A stretch of 64,000 nucleotides of DNA from Mediterranea massiliensis. Lineage in GTDB: Bacteria > Bacteroidota > Bacteroidia > Bacteroidales > Bacteroidaceae. The position numbers were made by a program, and so were the translations under genes. The stretch spans positions 1 to 64,000 of the forward strand of contig SUXZ01000013.1 in NCBI GenBank assembly GCA_015060685.1. Direction: 5' to 3'. Below the pieces are notes generated by a model. The model did no database searches, was not told the origin of the DNA, and saw only the letters and a list, made by a program, of their open reading frames with translations. Positions 20,461 through 31,568 of this stretch are shown piece by piece (position 1 is the first letter of the stretch; the number at the start of each line of letters is the position of its first letter).

Positions 20461-21975
20461 ATGTTTAAAAGTTTTCCTGGTTTCCATATTGTGGAAACTA
20501 TCTACCATTTAGGCCAAAAGCGCCGAAATTCGGGTCCGATGCTGACCCAACGCATGGTGAAACTGGCTTTCGCCATCATTGCTTCTCTTACGTTGTGGCT
20601 CTTGCCTGCCGATTGCTTCGGCATAGAGGGGCTGACTATTATCGAACAACGTACCATTGCCATTTTCGCCTTTGCCACCTTGATGTGGGTGCTCGAGGCT
20701 ATTCCTGCCTGGTGTACTTCGGTTGTAGTGGTGGTGTTGTTAATGTTTACCACTTCGGACAGTAGTTTGTGGTTCTTCCGCGAAGGCATACCGGCCGAGG
20801 AGTTGGGCAAACTGACCAGCTACAAATCTATTATGGCTTGCTTTGCCGACCCTATCATCATGCTCTTCATCGGTGGTTTTATCTTGGCCATTGCAGCAAC
20901 TAAAACCGGTTTGGACAGTATGTTGGCACGCGTAATGCTTAAACCATTCGGTACCCAATCGCGCTTCGTATTGTTGGGTTTCTTGGTAGTAACTGGCGTG
21001 TTCTCAATGTTTTTAAGTAATACAGCTACTGCAGCTATGATGCTTACCTTCTTGGCACCGGTTTTGAAAGCATTGCCTGCCGATGGTAAAGGAAAGATTG
21101 CTTTGGCTTTGGCTATCCCAGTATCGGCCAACGTGGGTGGTATGGGTACACCTATCGGTACACCTCCTAATGCCATCGCATTGAAATACCTGAACGACCC
21201 CGAAGGCATGAACCTGAACATCGGTTTCGGTGAGTGGATGGCGTTCATGATACCTTTTACTATTATCGTATTGGTTATTGCCTGGTTCTTGCTGCTGAAG
21301 CTTTTCCCCTTCAAGCAAAAGACTATCGTGTTGGATATTAAGGGTGAGGCCAAGAAAGATTGGCGTTCGATTGTTGTCTATATCACATTTGCCATCACCG
21401 TGTTGCTGTGGGTTACCGATAAGGTTACCGGCGTAAACTCGAACGTAGTGGCCATGTTGCCTGTGGCAGTGTTCTGTGCTATCGGTGTGATTGACCGTCG
21501 CGACTTGGAAGAAATCAGCTGGTCGGTACTTTGGATGGTAGCCGGTGGTTTTGCTTTGGGCGTTGCCTTGAACGAAACAGGTCTTGCTACCCACATGATT
21601 CAATCTATCCCATTCGATACCTGGTCGCCAATTGTAGTGATTGTAGGCTCTGGCTTGATTTGCTATGCAATGGCCAACTTCATTTCGCACACGGCTACCG
21701 CTGCCTTGTTGGTGCCAATCCTGGCTGTTGCAGGTATGAGTATGCAAGAAAACCTGGCTTCGCTGGGTGGTGTAAGCACCTTGTTGATTGGTGTGGCTAT
21801 CGGTTCATCACTCGGTATGGTATTGCCAATCTCTACTCCTCCCAATGCGTTGGCTCATGCTACGGGCATGATCAAGCAGAACGACATGGCCAAGGTGGGT
21901 ATCATCATGGGTATCGTTGGCTTGGTGTTGGGCTATACAATGCTTATCTTCCTTGGTTCGAGCGGTTTGCTATAA
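20461..21975 (+). CDS. SLC13/DASS family sodium:anion symporter
   Basis: Multi-TM; SANVGGMGTPIGTPPNAIA; LPISTPPNALAHATGMI. Confidence 0.9.
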   Translation: MFKSFPGFHIVETIYHLGQKRRNSGPMLTQRMVKLAFAIIASLTLWLLPADCFGIEGLTIIEQRTIAIFAFATLMWVLEAIPAWCTSVVVVVLLMFTTSDSSLWFFREGIPAEELGKLTSYKSIMACFADPIIMLFIGGFILAIAATKTGLDSMLARVMLKPFGTQSRFVLLGFLVVTGVFSMFLSNTATAAMMLTFLAPVLKALPADGKGKIALALAIPVSANVGGMGTPIGTPPNAIALKYLNDPEGMNLNIGFGEWMAFMIPFTIIVLVIAWFLLLKLFPFKQKTIVLDIKGEAKKDWRSIVVYITFAITVLLWVTDKVTGVNSNVVAMLPVAVFCAIGVIDRRDLEEISWSVLWMVAGGFALGVALNETGLATHMIQSIPFDTWSPIVVIVGSGLICYAMANFISHTATAALLVPILAVAGMSMQENLASLGGVSTLLIGVAIGSSLGMVLPISTPPNALAHATGMIKQNDMAKVGIIMGIVGLVLGYTMLIFLGSSGLL

Positions 21976-22000
21976 TCGTTCGGCCAAGACATACGGATAC

Positions 22001-22032
22001 AATAAAGGCTTCCTCGCGAGGAAGCCTTTATT
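22001..22032. terminator. Convergent terminator between transporter and fabD
   Basis: aataaaggcttcctcgcgaggaagcctttatt, perfect inverted repeat. Confidence 0.85.
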
Positions 22033-22073
22033 CGTTTATAGCCTTTATCTTTTAAATTTTAATTCTTAATTTT

Positions 22074-22961
22074 TTAAGCTATTCCATGTGCAGAAGCCTC
22101 CTTGTCGATCTTCTTGATGAGGCCTTGAAGCACGGCACCCGGACCACATTCGGTGAAATCGGTAGCACCATCGGCAAGCATGTTCTTAACGGTTTGTGTC
22201 CAGCGTACAGAAGCAGTGAGCTGAGCAACTAAGTTTTGCTTGATTTCTGCCGGATCGGTATGGGGAAGTGCATCCACGTTTTGGTAGATAGGGCACTTGG
22301 GAGTGTGGAACTCGGTAGCGTTGATAGCGGCTTCCAGCTCAACCTTGGCAGGATTCATCAATGGAGAGTGGAAAGCGCCGCCAACCTTCAAAGGCAATGC
22401 ACGCTTTGCACCGGCTGCTTTCATCAGTTCGCAAGCCTTGTTGATGCCTTCGATAGAACCGGAGATAACGATTTGTCCGGGGCAGTTGAAGTTGGCTGCA
22501 ACACAAACCTCGCCTTCGGCAGTTACTTGGTCGCAAATCTCTTCCACTTTCTCGTCGGCCAATGCAATGATAGCGGCCATGGTAGAAGGTTGTGCTTCGC
22601 ATGCCTTTTGCATAGCCATGGCACGGGCATAAACCAACTTCAAACCATCTTCGAAGCTCAATGCACCGGCAGCAACCAATGCCGAGAATTCGCCCAACGA
22701 GTGACCGGCAGTCATCTCTGGTTGGAAAGCGTCGCCCATGCACAGCGCCGAAATCACCGAGTGAAGGAATACGGCCGGTTGGGTAACTTTGGTTTGGCGA
22801 AGGTCTTCGTCGGTACCTTCAAACATGATGTCTGTAATGCGATATCCAAGGATTTCGTTTGCTTTCTCGAATAATTCTTTTGCCAAAGGAGAGTTCTCGT
22901 AGAGGTCCTTACCCATACCTACGAATTGGGCACCTTGGCCAGGGAATACAAATGCTTTCAT
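22074..22961 (-). CDS. fabD: ACP S-malonyltransferase
   Basis: MKAFVFPGQGAQFVGMGKDLYE; GHSLGEFSAL; GGAFHSPLM. Confidence 0.96.
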   Translation of the reverse strand: MKAFVFPGQGAQFVGMGKDLYENSPLAKELFEKANEILGYRITDIMFEGTDEDLRQTKVTQPAVFLHSVISALCMGDAFQPEMTAGHSLGEFSALVAAGALSFEDGLKLVYARAMAMQKACEAQPSTMAAIIALADEKVEEICDQVTAEGEVCVAANFNCPGQIVISGSIEGINKACELMKAAGAKRALPLKVGGAFHSPLMNPAKVELEAAINATEFHTPKCPIYQNVDALPHTDPAEIKQNLVAQLTASVRWTQTVKNMLADGATDFTECGPGAVLQGLIKKIDKEASAHGIA

Positions 22962-23170
22962 TTTCTATTGTTTTTAATTTGCGGTGCAAAAGTAGGGCTT
23001 TTTATTTTATCTGCAAATAGTTAGGTAAAAATCGTGTAGTGTAGATTTGTCGGATGAGCTATTAAAAACGTAAAAATAGTGTTAAACGTGTGCTTGGTAT
23101 TGATATTATGCGTATCTTTATGCCCAATATTTTGAAATAATTTAATTATTATACCTTATTTATAATACTT

Positions 23171-26113
23171 ATGAAGATAAAACACCTGTTTTATGCGATG
23201 CTGGCTATGGTCGTAGCCGGTTGTTCAAGTGACAAATTCGAAGAAGAAGTAGAAGAACCGATTGTTACACCGACCAATGAGGTGCAGGTAAAGGCTACTT
23301 TGGGTGCTTATACCCGTGTGAACATCAGTGCCAGTGGCACTTCGGCACAAGCCTTTTGGGCCAACGGCGACCAGATAGTGCTGAGTACTGATTCGCAAAA
23401 CAACCTGAAGTATCAGACATCGTTATCCGCTTCTTCCAGCGCAGCGGCAACTACGGCTACCTTTAAGGCTACGGGCGAAAAACTGCAAGATGTAGAAGGC
23501 GAAACCGTGTATGCTGCCTATCCGGCTACAACCGTTACCGATGGGGTAGTGTCGCTTCCTGCTACCGACTCGTGGAAGGAGGGCAATTCGTTGCCTTTCG
23601 CCTATGCGGCAAGCACCATCAGCAATACAAAATTGAATCTGTCGTTCAAGTATGTATTTGGATTTGTAAAACTGAACCTCAATCCGCAAAGTATCGGTGC
23701 GGCAACCGGCTCGGATGGAGAGAATACCGTAACGTCGGTAGCTGTCCGTACAAGTTCCGGCCAACCGTTGGGTGTCAAGTCGGGTAAGTTCAACCTGAAG
23801 ACACAACAGATGACCATCGGCGAGGGTAGTGAAGAGGTGAAACTGAAACTGGATGCTCCCTATAATCCTTCGGCAAGAGCGCAAAAGAGCATCTTTATCC
23901 CCATTCTGCCTGTCAAGGCACAACAAGAAGGCGAGAAGGTGGCTTTCTACCTGTTGCACGAACATGCTGCCGGATGCGACACGTTGCAGACAGTCGAATA
24001 CGATATTCCGACTTCCGGCTTAGGTCAGGGCACAGTACATTCATTTACCCCCGAAGTGGAAACCTACTTGAAGTCGTACATCAAGAATCCTAACTTCAAG
24101 CTTGGCATGGCGGTAAATGCGCATCAATACAGCAACATTAACTCGGATTATAATGATTTGTTCGAGCGTGAAGTCAACGATGTTGTGGCCGACAATGCCA
24201 TGAAATACTCCTCTGTCGTAAACAATAGCGGACACATGAATTTCTCTACTGTCGAAGCATTTGTCGATGCAGCCGAAGCTACCGGACATAGCCTCTTTGG
24301 CCATACGTTGGCTTGGCACTCGCAACAGAACCCCACCTATCTGAACTCATTGCTGAAACCCAAGCGCGTGAAACCAGAATCGGGCGAAACCTACGAAAAA
24401 GAGGATTTCTATTGCGATTTTAAGAACATGACCGAATATACCTATTGGAATCAAACGCCCGAAGGTGCATCCATTACATTCGGTGAAACCGGTTTGAAAG
24501 TGTATAATCCGTCGGCTACCGAAGTGAATTGGAATTTCCAATACCATGTAGCCAATAGCATCCCACTGGAGGCAAACGATTACCGCATGACCATGCGCAT
24601 CAAAGGTTCGCAAGCAGGTTCGATCGTTGTATGTATGGGGCATTGGGGTGAGGAATATCCGGGAGCAACTGTAAATGTTACCACCGAATGGAAAGATGTA
24701 ACCGTTTCTATTAATAAGGTACCAGCTTCAGATGATAGCTTTATTATGCTCCAATCGGGCAGTTACGTAGGTACATTCGAAGTGGAATGGATAAAGGTTA
24801 CCCACGACGACTTTAAGGAAGAGTTCGAAACCAAGGACTATCTGGTGAATGGCAATGCCGAAGGAAGCGACTACTCATGCTTTAAAAAGCAAGAAGTAGG
24901 CGTGGGCATTGTAGAGGCTACAGTAACCGAAACCGGCAAGGGCGCAGGCGGAACTGGACGTGCCTATGTGGTAAATGCTACCACCGGCGGTGATGGTAAT
25001 GATTGGGATGCACAATTCTTCGTGACATGGCCCGAAGAGTTGCCTATGGATACAGAATATACATTCACCATGAAGTATCGTGCCGACAAGAATGCAACCG
25101 GCGATTCGCAAATGCATTCAACACCGGGCAACTATCTGTCGAGCAATGCTATCGGCAGTTTGGAATTCACCACCCAATGGCAGACCATCGAGTACAAAGG
25201 TGTGGTTACCGACCCGTCGGCACGCACCATCGCCTTCAACCTCTGGAAGACAAAGACACCGAACGTATATTACTTCGACGACATCTCTTTGGTAACAACC
25301 AAATCGAAGAATACCATTCCGCTTACCGCCGAGGAAAAGAAAGATACCCTTATCTGGGCAATGGAAAACTTTATCTCGGGTATGATGAAGGCCACTAAGG
25401 GTAAGGTAAAGGCTTGGGATGTGGTGAACGAACCAATTTCGGGTGGCGACCGCGATGGCGATGGCTTCTACGACCTATGGTCAACCCGCAATAATCCGAA
25501 TGCCGACCACTTCTATTGGCAAGACTATATGGGCAATGAAGACTATGTTCGTGTAGCCATCCGATTGGCGCGTGAACACTTTGCTGCCAATGGTGGCAAT
25601 CCTTCCGACTTGAAACTCTTTATCAACGACTATAACCTCGAATCGGATTGGGACGGCAATATGAAGCTTAAATCAATGATTCATTGGGTTGAAGTATGGG
25701 AGGCAGATGGCGTGACCAAGGTGGATGGACTTGGCACACAGATGCACGTGGCATGCTATGCCAATGAAAATACGCAAAAGTCGAAAGAACGTGCCGTAGA
25801 GGAGATGTATCGCTTGATGGCCGCTACCGGCAAGTTGGTGAGAGTGTCCGAATTGGATATGACCTACATCGATGTAAGCGGAAACGAAGTGGCAACAGAA
25901 GACATGACCGAGGCCCAACACCAGGCCATGGCCGACTACTACACCTTCATCGTGAAGAAGTATTTCGAGATTGTTCCGGAAAGCCAGCAATATGGTATTA
26001 CCCATTGGAGTCCTACCGATAACGGTTGGCGCGGCAACACCCCGGTTGGCTTGTGGGATACAAATTATAATCGAAAGCAAGCCTACTATGGATTTATGGA
26101 AGGATTCAAGTAG
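23171..26113 (+). CDS. Endo-1,4-beta-xylanase, GH10, with CBM-like modules inserted in the catalytic domain and a fimbrillin-like N-terminal domain
   Basis: Lipobox VVAGCSS; GHTLAWHSQQNP and later WDVVNEPI and VRVSELDM motifs separated by about 300 aa of beta-rich sequence. Confidence 0.92.
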   Translation: MKIKHLFYAMLAMVVAGCSSDKFEEEVEEPIVTPTNEVQVKATLGAYTRVNISASGTSAQAFWANGDQIVLSTDSQNNLKYQTSLSASSSAAATTATFKATGEKLQDVEGETVYAAYPATTVTDGVVSLPATDSWKEGNSLPFAYAASTISNTKLNLSFKYVFGFVKLNLNPQSIGAATGSDGENTVTSVAVRTSSGQPLGVKSGKFNLKTQQMTIGEGSEEVKLKLDAPYNPSARAQKSIFIPILPVKAQQEGEKVAFYLLHEHAAGCDTLQTVEYDIPTSGLGQGTVHSFTPEVETYLKSYIKNPNFKLGMAVNAHQYSNINSDYNDLFEREVNDVVADNAMKYSSVVNNSGHMNFSTVEAFVDAAEATGHSLFGHTLAWHSQQNPTYLNSLLKPKRVKPESGETYEKEDFYCDFKNMTEYTYWNQTPEGASITFGETGLKVYNPSATEVNWNFQYHVANSIPLEANDYRMTMRIKGSQAGSIVVCMGHWGEEYPGATVNVTTEWKDVTVSINKVPASDDSFIMLQSGSYVGTFEVEWIKVTHDDFKEEFETKDYLVNGNAEGSDYSCFKKQEVGVGIVEATVTETGKGAGGTGRAYVVNATTGGDGNDWDAQFFVTWPEELPMDTEYTFTMKYRADKNATGDSQMHSTPGNYLSSNAIGSLEFTTQWQTIEYKGVVTDPSARTIAFNLWKTKTPNVYYFDDISLVTTKSKNTIPLTAEEKKDTLIWAMENFISGMMKATKGKVKAWDVVNEPISGGDRDGDGFYDLWSTRNNPNADHFYWQDYMGNEDYVRVAIRLAREHFAANGGNPSDLKLFINDYNLESDWDGNMKLKSMIHWVEVWEADGVTKVDGLGTQMHVACYANENTQKSKERAVEEMYRLMAATGKLVRVSELDMTYIDVSGNEVATEDMTEAQHQAMADYYTFIVKKYFEIVPESQQYGITHWSPTDNGWRGNTPVGLWDTNYNRKQAYYGFMEGFK

Positions 26114-26291
26114 AGAACGGTGTAAAATGCAGATAATTAACTTAATGTAGATTTGATGATAACAGAAAGATTCTTTTTGTAGTGTTTATGAAAACTATTT
26201 TATTGAAAAGTAGTGTTTTATAACATGAAAAAAAGTTGCTTTGATATAGTGTATTTTTGATTAAACTAATTATATTTGCACCCAAAATATC

Positions 26292-27029
26292 ATGAAAATG
26301 CAGAAAGCGGATTTAAATATACCTTTGGCAAACAACCACATTTCGGTAGATTGTGTGGTGGTTGGCTTTGATGGTAGTCAGCTGAAAGTCTTGTTAATCA
26401 AGCGGGTAGGCGAGGACGACGGCCAGGCTTTTCATGATATGAAGCTTCCCGGAAGCTTAATCTACAAAGATGAAGACCTGGATGGAGCTGCCATGCGCGT
26501 GCTTAGCGAACTGACCGGATTCAAGAATGTGGATCTGATTCAATTCAAAGCTTTCGGTTCGAAGAACCGCACAAGCAATCCCAAGGATGTGCGCTGGCTG
26601 GAACGTGCACAAAAGGCACAGGTGGAAAGTATCGTTACCATTGCTTACCTGGCTTTGGTGAAGATAGACAAGACCTTGAACCGCAACCTCGAAATGTTTC
26701 AGGCCGATTGGGTGGCGTTGGACGATATCCAGGACTTGGCTTTCGACCACAACCTGATTATCAAAGAGGCGTTGGTTTACATCCGTCAATATGTGGAAAG
26801 CAATCCGGCGGCTATGTTCGAGCTGTTGCCCCGTAAATTCACGGCTTCACAATTGCGCACCCTTTACGAACTGATTTACAACAAATCGATTGATGTGCGC
26901 AACTTCCACAAGAAGATAGCTTTGATGGAGTATGTCATCCCCTTGGACGAACGTCAGCAAGGAGTGGCGCATCGGGCGGCACGATACTATCGCTTTGATA
27001 AGAAAATTTATAATAAGACAAGACGTTAA
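26292..27029 (+). CDS. Nudix-domain transcriptional regulator (NrtR/AraR-like), probable xylose regulator
   Basis: VDCVVVGFDGSQLKVLLIKRVGEDDGQ and C-terminal wHTH LRTLYELIYNKSIDVRNFHKKI; directly upstream of xylB. Confidence 0.85.
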   Translation: MKMQKADLNIPLANNHISVDCVVVGFDGSQLKVLLIKRVGEDDGQAFHDMKLPGSLIYKDEDLDGAAMRVLSELTGFKNVDLIQFKAFGSKNRTSNPKDVRWLERAQKAQVESIVTIAYLALVKIDKTLNRNLEMFQADWVALDDIQDLAFDHNLIIKEALVYIRQYVESNPAAMFELLPRKFTASQLRTLYELIYNKSIDVRNFHKKIALMEYVIPLDERQQGVAHRAARYYRFDKKIYNKTRR

Positions 27030-27050
27030 ATATTTAAATAATAGAAACAC

Positions 27051-28538
27051 ATGTATTTATTAGGTTATGACATTGGTAGCTCGTCAGTAAAAGCGAGCTT
27101 GGTAGAAATTGAAAGCGGAAGATGCGTTTCTTCAGCATTCTATCCTAAAACAGAGGCTCCTATTATCGCAGTTAAGCCGGGTTGGGCAGAGCAAAACCCC
27201 GAAAGCTGGTGGGAGAACCTGAAGTTGGCTACAAAGGCCATTATGACCGAAGCCGGTGTAAATGGCAGCGAAATCAAGGCTATTGGTATTTCTTATCAAA
27301 TGCACGGCTTGGTTTGTGTGGACAAGAACAAGGAAGTGTTGCGTCCTGCTATCATCTGGTGCGACTCGCGCGCTGTACCTTACGGTGAAAAGGCTTTCGC
27401 CGATTTGGGTGAAGAGAACTGTTTGTCACACTTGCTCAACTCACCTGGTAACTTTACCGCTTCCAAGTTGGCTTGGGTAAAGGAACACGAACCTCAAGTT
27501 TACGAAAAGATCTACAAGATCATGTTGCCTGGCGATTACATCGCAATGCGTTTGAGCGATGAAATCTGCACTACCGTTTCAGGCCTTTCTGAAGGTATGT
27601 TCTGGGATTTCCGCAACAACTCGTTGGCTACATTCCTGATGGATTACTATGGTTTCGACCACTCGCTTATTCCTGATATCAAGCCTACATTTGCCGAACA
27701 AGGCCGCGTAACAGCTAAGGCTGCCGAAGAATTGGGCTTGGCTCCTGGTATTCCTATCACCTATCGTGGTGGTGACCAACCAAACAACGCATTGTCGTTG
27801 AACGTATTCAACCCAGGTGAAATCGCCTCTACAGCAGGTACATCGGGTGTGGTATATGGTGTAAACGGTTCGGTTAACTTCGATCCGAAGTCGCGTGTAA
27901 ATACCTTTGCACACGTCAACCACGACAACAACAAGACTCGTCTGGGTGTGTTGCTTTGCATCAACGGTACAGGTATCTTGAACTCATGGGTTAAGCGCAA
28001 CATCGCTCCCGAAGGCATCTCATACAACGAAATGAACATCCTTGCTTCAAAAGCACCTATCGGTAGCGACGGCGTCAGCATCCTGCCATTCGGTAACGGT
28101 GCCGAACGTATGCTGAACAACAAGGAAATCGGTTGTTCTATCCGTGGTTTGAACTTCAACATCCACTCTAAGCAACACATCGTGCGTGCTGCTCAGGAAG
28201 GTATCGTATTCTCATTCAAATATGGTATCGATGTAATGGAAGAGATGGGTATCAAGGTGAAGAAGATTCACGCCGGACATGCAAACATGTTCCTCAGCTC
28301 AATCTTCCGCGACACATTGGCCGGTGTAACTGGTGCTACCATCGAATTGTACGATACAGACGGCTCAGTAGGTGCTGCCAAGGGTGCCGGTATGGGTGCT
28401 GGTATCTACAAAGACAATAAGGAAGCATTCGCTACATTGGAAAAACTCGATGTAATCGAACCAAACCGCTCTAAGGCTCGCGAATATGCCGATGCATATC
28501 AGCTTTGGAAGCGTCGTTTGGAAAAATCAATGGGCTAA
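27051..28538 (+). CDS. xylB: Xylulokinase (FGGY family)
   Basis: MYLLGYDIGSSSVKASLVEI; GISYQMHGLVCVDK; GGDQPNNA; AGTSGVVY. Confidence 0.95.
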   Translation: MYLLGYDIGSSSVKASLVEIESGRCVSSAFYPKTEAPIIAVKPGWAEQNPESWWENLKLATKAIMTEAGVNGSEIKAIGISYQMHGLVCVDKNKEVLRPAIIWCDSRAVPYGEKAFADLGEENCLSHLLNSPGNFTASKLAWVKEHEPQVYEKIYKIMLPGDYIAMRLSDEICTTVSGLSEGMFWDFRNNSLATFLMDYYGFDHSLIPDIKPTFAEQGRVTAKAAEELGLAPGIPITYRGGDQPNNALSLNVFNPGEIASTAGTSGVVYGVNGSVNFDPKSRVNTFAHVNHDNNKTRLGVLLCINGTGILNSWVKRNIAPEGISYNEMNILASKAPIGSDGVSILPFGNGAERMLNNKEIGCSIRGLNFNIHSKQHIVRAAQEGIVFSFKYGIDVMEEMGIKVKKIHAGHANMFLSSIFRDTLAGVTGATIELYDTDGSVGAAKGAGMGAGIYKDNKEAFATLEKLDVIEPNRSKAREYADAYQLWKRRLEKSMG

Positions 28539-28618
28539 TAAGAGATTTAATCTATAATAACAAATATTTTTATAACCCGTAGTTGTGCGGAAGTATAACT
28601 ACACAAAACCTAAAAATT

Positions 28619-29935
28619 ATGGCACAAAAAGAGTATTTTCCTGGTATAGGAAAAATTAAATTTGAAGGTAAAGAAAGTAAGAACCCTATGGCATATCGTT
28701 ACTACGATGCCAATAAGGTAGTTATGGGTAAGACTATGGCCGAATGGTTGAAGTTCGCTATGGCTTGGTGGCACACATTGTGCGCTGAAGGTGGCGACCA
28801 ATTCGGTGGTGGTACTAAGAAGTTCCCATGGAACGGCAACCCTGATAAGGTACAAGCTGCTAAGGATAAGGTAGATGCAGGTTTCGAATTCATGCAAAAG
28901 ATGGGTATCGAATACTACTGCTTCCACGATATCGACCTTTGCGAAGAAGCTGTTACAGTAGAAGAATACGAAGCAAACTTGAAGGAAGTTGTTGCTTATT
29001 TGAAGCAAAAGCAAGCTGAAACAGGTATCAAGCTGTTGTGGGGTACTGCAAACGTATTCGGTAACGGTCGTTACATGAACGGTGCTGCTACAAACCCTGA
29101 CTTCGACGTTGTTGCTCGCGCTGCTGTTCAAATCAAGAACGCTATCGACGCTACAATCGAATTGGGTGGTCAAAACTACGTATTCTGGGGTGGTCGCGAA
29201 GGCTATATGTCTTTGTTGAACACAGACCAAAAGCGCGAAAAGGAACACTTGGCTACTATGTTGACTTTGGCTCGCGACTACGCTCGTTCAAAGGGCTTCA
29301 CAGGTACATTCTTGATCGAACCTAAGCCAATGGAACCATCTAAGCACCAATACGATGTAGATACTGAAACAGTTATCGGTTTCTTGAAGGCTCACGGTTT
29401 GGAAAAAGACTTCAAGGTAAACATCGAAGTAAACCATGCTACTTTGGCTGGTCACACATTCGAACACGAATTGGCAGTTGCTGTTGACAACGACATGCTC
29501 GGTTCAATCGACGCTAACCGCGGTGACTATCAAAACGGTTGGGATACTGACCAATTCCCTATCGACAACTACGAATTGACTCAAGCTATGATGCAAATCA
29601 TCCGTGGTGGTGGTCTTGGTAATGGTGGTACAAACTTCGACGCTAAGACTCGTCGTAACTCTACCGACTTGGAAGACATCTTCATCGCTCACATCGCTGG
29701 TATGGATGCAATGGCTCGCGCTCTCGAATGTGCAGCCGACTTACTCGAAAACTCTCCATACAAGAAGATGTTGGCTGAACGCTACGCTTCATTCGACGCT
29801 GGTAAGGGTAAGGAATTCGAAGAAGGCAAGTTGACTCTCGAAGACGTTTACGCTTACGGTAAGGAAGTTGGCGAACCTAAGCAAACAAGCGGTAAGCAAG
29901 AATTGTACGAAGCAATCCTTAACATGTATTGCTAA
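28619..29935 (+). CDS. xylA: Xylose isomerase
   Basis: [42 protein letters not shown]. Start [13 protein letters not shown] at 28619. Confidence 0.97.
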   Translation: MAQKEYFPGIGKIKFEGKESKNPMAYRYYDANKVVMGKTMAEWLKFAMAWWHTLCAEGGDQFGGGTKKFPWNGNPDKVQAAKDKVDAGFEFMQKMGIEYYCFHDIDLCEEAVTVEEYEANLKEVVAYLKQKQAETGIKLLWGTANVFGNGRYMNGAATNPDFDVVARAAVQIKNAIDATIELGGQNYVFWGGREGYMSLLNTDQKREKEHLATMLTLARDYARSKGFTGTFLIEPKPMEPSKHQYDVDTETVIGFLKAHGLEKDFKVNIEVNHATLAGHTFEHELAVAVDNDMLGSIDANRGDYQNGWDTDQFPIDNYELTQAMMQIIRGGGLGNGGTNFDAKTRRNSTDLEDIFIAHIAGMDAMARALECAADLLENSPYKKMLAERYASFDAGKGKEFEEGKLTLEDVYAYGKEVGEPKQTSGKQELYEAILNMYC

Positions 29936-29948
29936 TCAAATCCATAAA

Positions 29949-29985
29949 ACAGCCAAAAGGGGCAGCCCTTTTGGCTGTTTTTTTT
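29949..29985 (+). terminator. Terminator after xylA
   Basis: acagccaaaaggggcagcccttttggctgttttttttg. Confidence 0.88.
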
Positions 29986-30010
29986 GTATCACTAATAACC
30001 CCTATTATTC

Positions 30011-31501
30011 ATGAATAACACAGATAAAGGTAGCAAGCTCTACCTCTTTGGTATTGTGTTGGTTGCTGTTGTGGGCGGATTGCTTTTCGGTTACGACACA
30101 GCCGTTATCTCGGGAGCCGAGAAAGGCCTTCAAGCCTTCTTTATGGGTGCTTCCGATTTTGTTTATACCGATGGCCTTCATGGCATTACATCATCCAGCG
30201 CGCTTATTGGATGTATCATCGGTAGTGCTATCTCCGGTTACTTTGCATCAAACTTCGGTCGTAAGAAGTCGTTATTCTTTGCCGGCGTTTGTTTCTTCCT
30301 TTCGGCATTAGGCTCTTATTATCCCGAATTCCTTTTCTTCGAATACGGTAAGCCTACATACAGCTTGCTCATGGCCTTCAATTTCTACCGCGTATTGGGT
30401 GGTGTTGGCGTAGGTTTGGCATCGGCCATCTGTCCTATGTACATTGCCGAAGTAGCCCCAAGCAATATCCGTGGAACATTGGTTTCCTGGAACCAATTTG
30501 CCATCATCTTCGGTCAGTTGGTGGTATATTTTGTAAATTTCGTCATCTTGGGCGACCACATTGCCCCTGCCATTGAGAAGACAGCCGAAGGCATCAATGC
30601 CATCACCAACGGTGCCTTGCTTGCCGGCGATGCCAATTGGAGCATCACAACCGGTTGGCGCTTGATGTTCGGTAGCGAAGCTGTTCCGGCAGGTTTGTTT
30701 GCTTTGATGATTCTTCTTGTTCCCGAAACACCTCGTTATCTGGCCATGTGTGGTAAAGACGAGAAAGCATTGGAGGTTTTGAGCAAAATCAACGGACTTA
30801 CTCGTGCAAAAGAGATTCTTGCCGAAATCAAGGCTACCGCTCAGGAAAAGACCGAACGACTCTTCACATACGGTTGGTTGGTCATCTTCATTGGTATCAT
30901 GCTCAGCGTGTTCCAACAAGCCGTTGGCATCAATGCCGTGCTTTACTTTGCTCCTCGTATATTCGAAAGCATGGGTATGGGCAATCCGATGATGCAAACC
31001 GTAATGATGGGTATTGTCAACATCCTCTTCACCCTCTTGGCTATCTTTACCGTAGAGAAGTGGGGACGCAAACCGCTGCTCATCTCAGGTTCTATCGGTA
31101 TGGCTATCGGTGCCTTTGGTGTGGCACTTTGCAACGTTGTGGCAGGCATGCCGGCCATCGTGTCGGTGCTTAGCATCATGATCTACAGTGCATCCTTCAT
31201 GTTCAGTTGGGGCCCCATCTGCTGGGTGTTGATTTCAGAAATCTTCCCCAATACCATTCGTGGAGCCGCTGTAGCTATTGCCGTTGCCTTCCAATGGATA
31301 TTCAACTTCATCGTTTCCTCAACCTTCCTCCCAATGTACAACATGCGTCTTGGCGATATGGGCGAAAACTTCGGCCACATGTTCGCTTATGGCCTCTATG
31401 GCCTTATCTGCGTGGCTGCCGCCATCTTCGTATGGAAGTTAGTGCCCGAAACAAAAGGCAAAACCCTCGAGGACATGACCAAACTTTGGAAAAAGAAATA
31501 A
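30011..31501 (+). CDS. xylE: Sugar porter family MFS transporter, probable D-xylose:H+ symporter
   Basis: VGGLLFGYDTAVISGAEKGLQ; PETPRYLAMCGK; VPETKGKTLEDM. Confidence 0.93.
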   Translation: MNNTDKGSKLYLFGIVLVAVVGGLLFGYDTAVISGAEKGLQAFFMGASDFVYTDGLHGITSSSALIGCIIGSAISGYFASNFGRKKSLFFAGVCFFLSALGSYYPEFLFFEYGKPTYSLLMAFNFYRVLGGVGVGLASAICPMYIAEVAPSNIRGTLVSWNQFAIIFGQLVVYFVNFVILGDHIAPAIEKTAEGINAITNGALLAGDANWSITTGWRLMFGSEAVPAGLFALMILLVPETPRYLAMCGKDEKALEVLSKINGLTRAKEILAEIKATAQEKTERLFTYGWLVIFIGIMLSVFQQAVGINAVLYFAPRIFESMGMGNPMMQTVMMGIVNILFTLLAIFTVEKWGRKPLLISGSIGMAIGAFGVALCNVVAGMPAIVSVLSIMIYSASFMFSWGPICWVLISEIFPNTIRGAAVAIAVAFQWIFNFIVSSTFLPMYNMRLGDMGENFGHMFAYGLYGLICVAAAIFVWKLVPETKGKTLEDMTKLWKKK

Positions 31502-31512
31502 TAGCTATTTCA

Positions 31513-31557
31513 TATAACGAAAGAGGGTGCGCTATGGTGCACCCTCTTTCGTTATAT
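31513..31557. terminator. Convergent terminator
   Basis: Long inverted repeat atataacgaaagagggtgc...gcaccctctttcgttatat. Confidence 0.85.
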
Positions 31558-31568
31558 GCGTTATGAAT

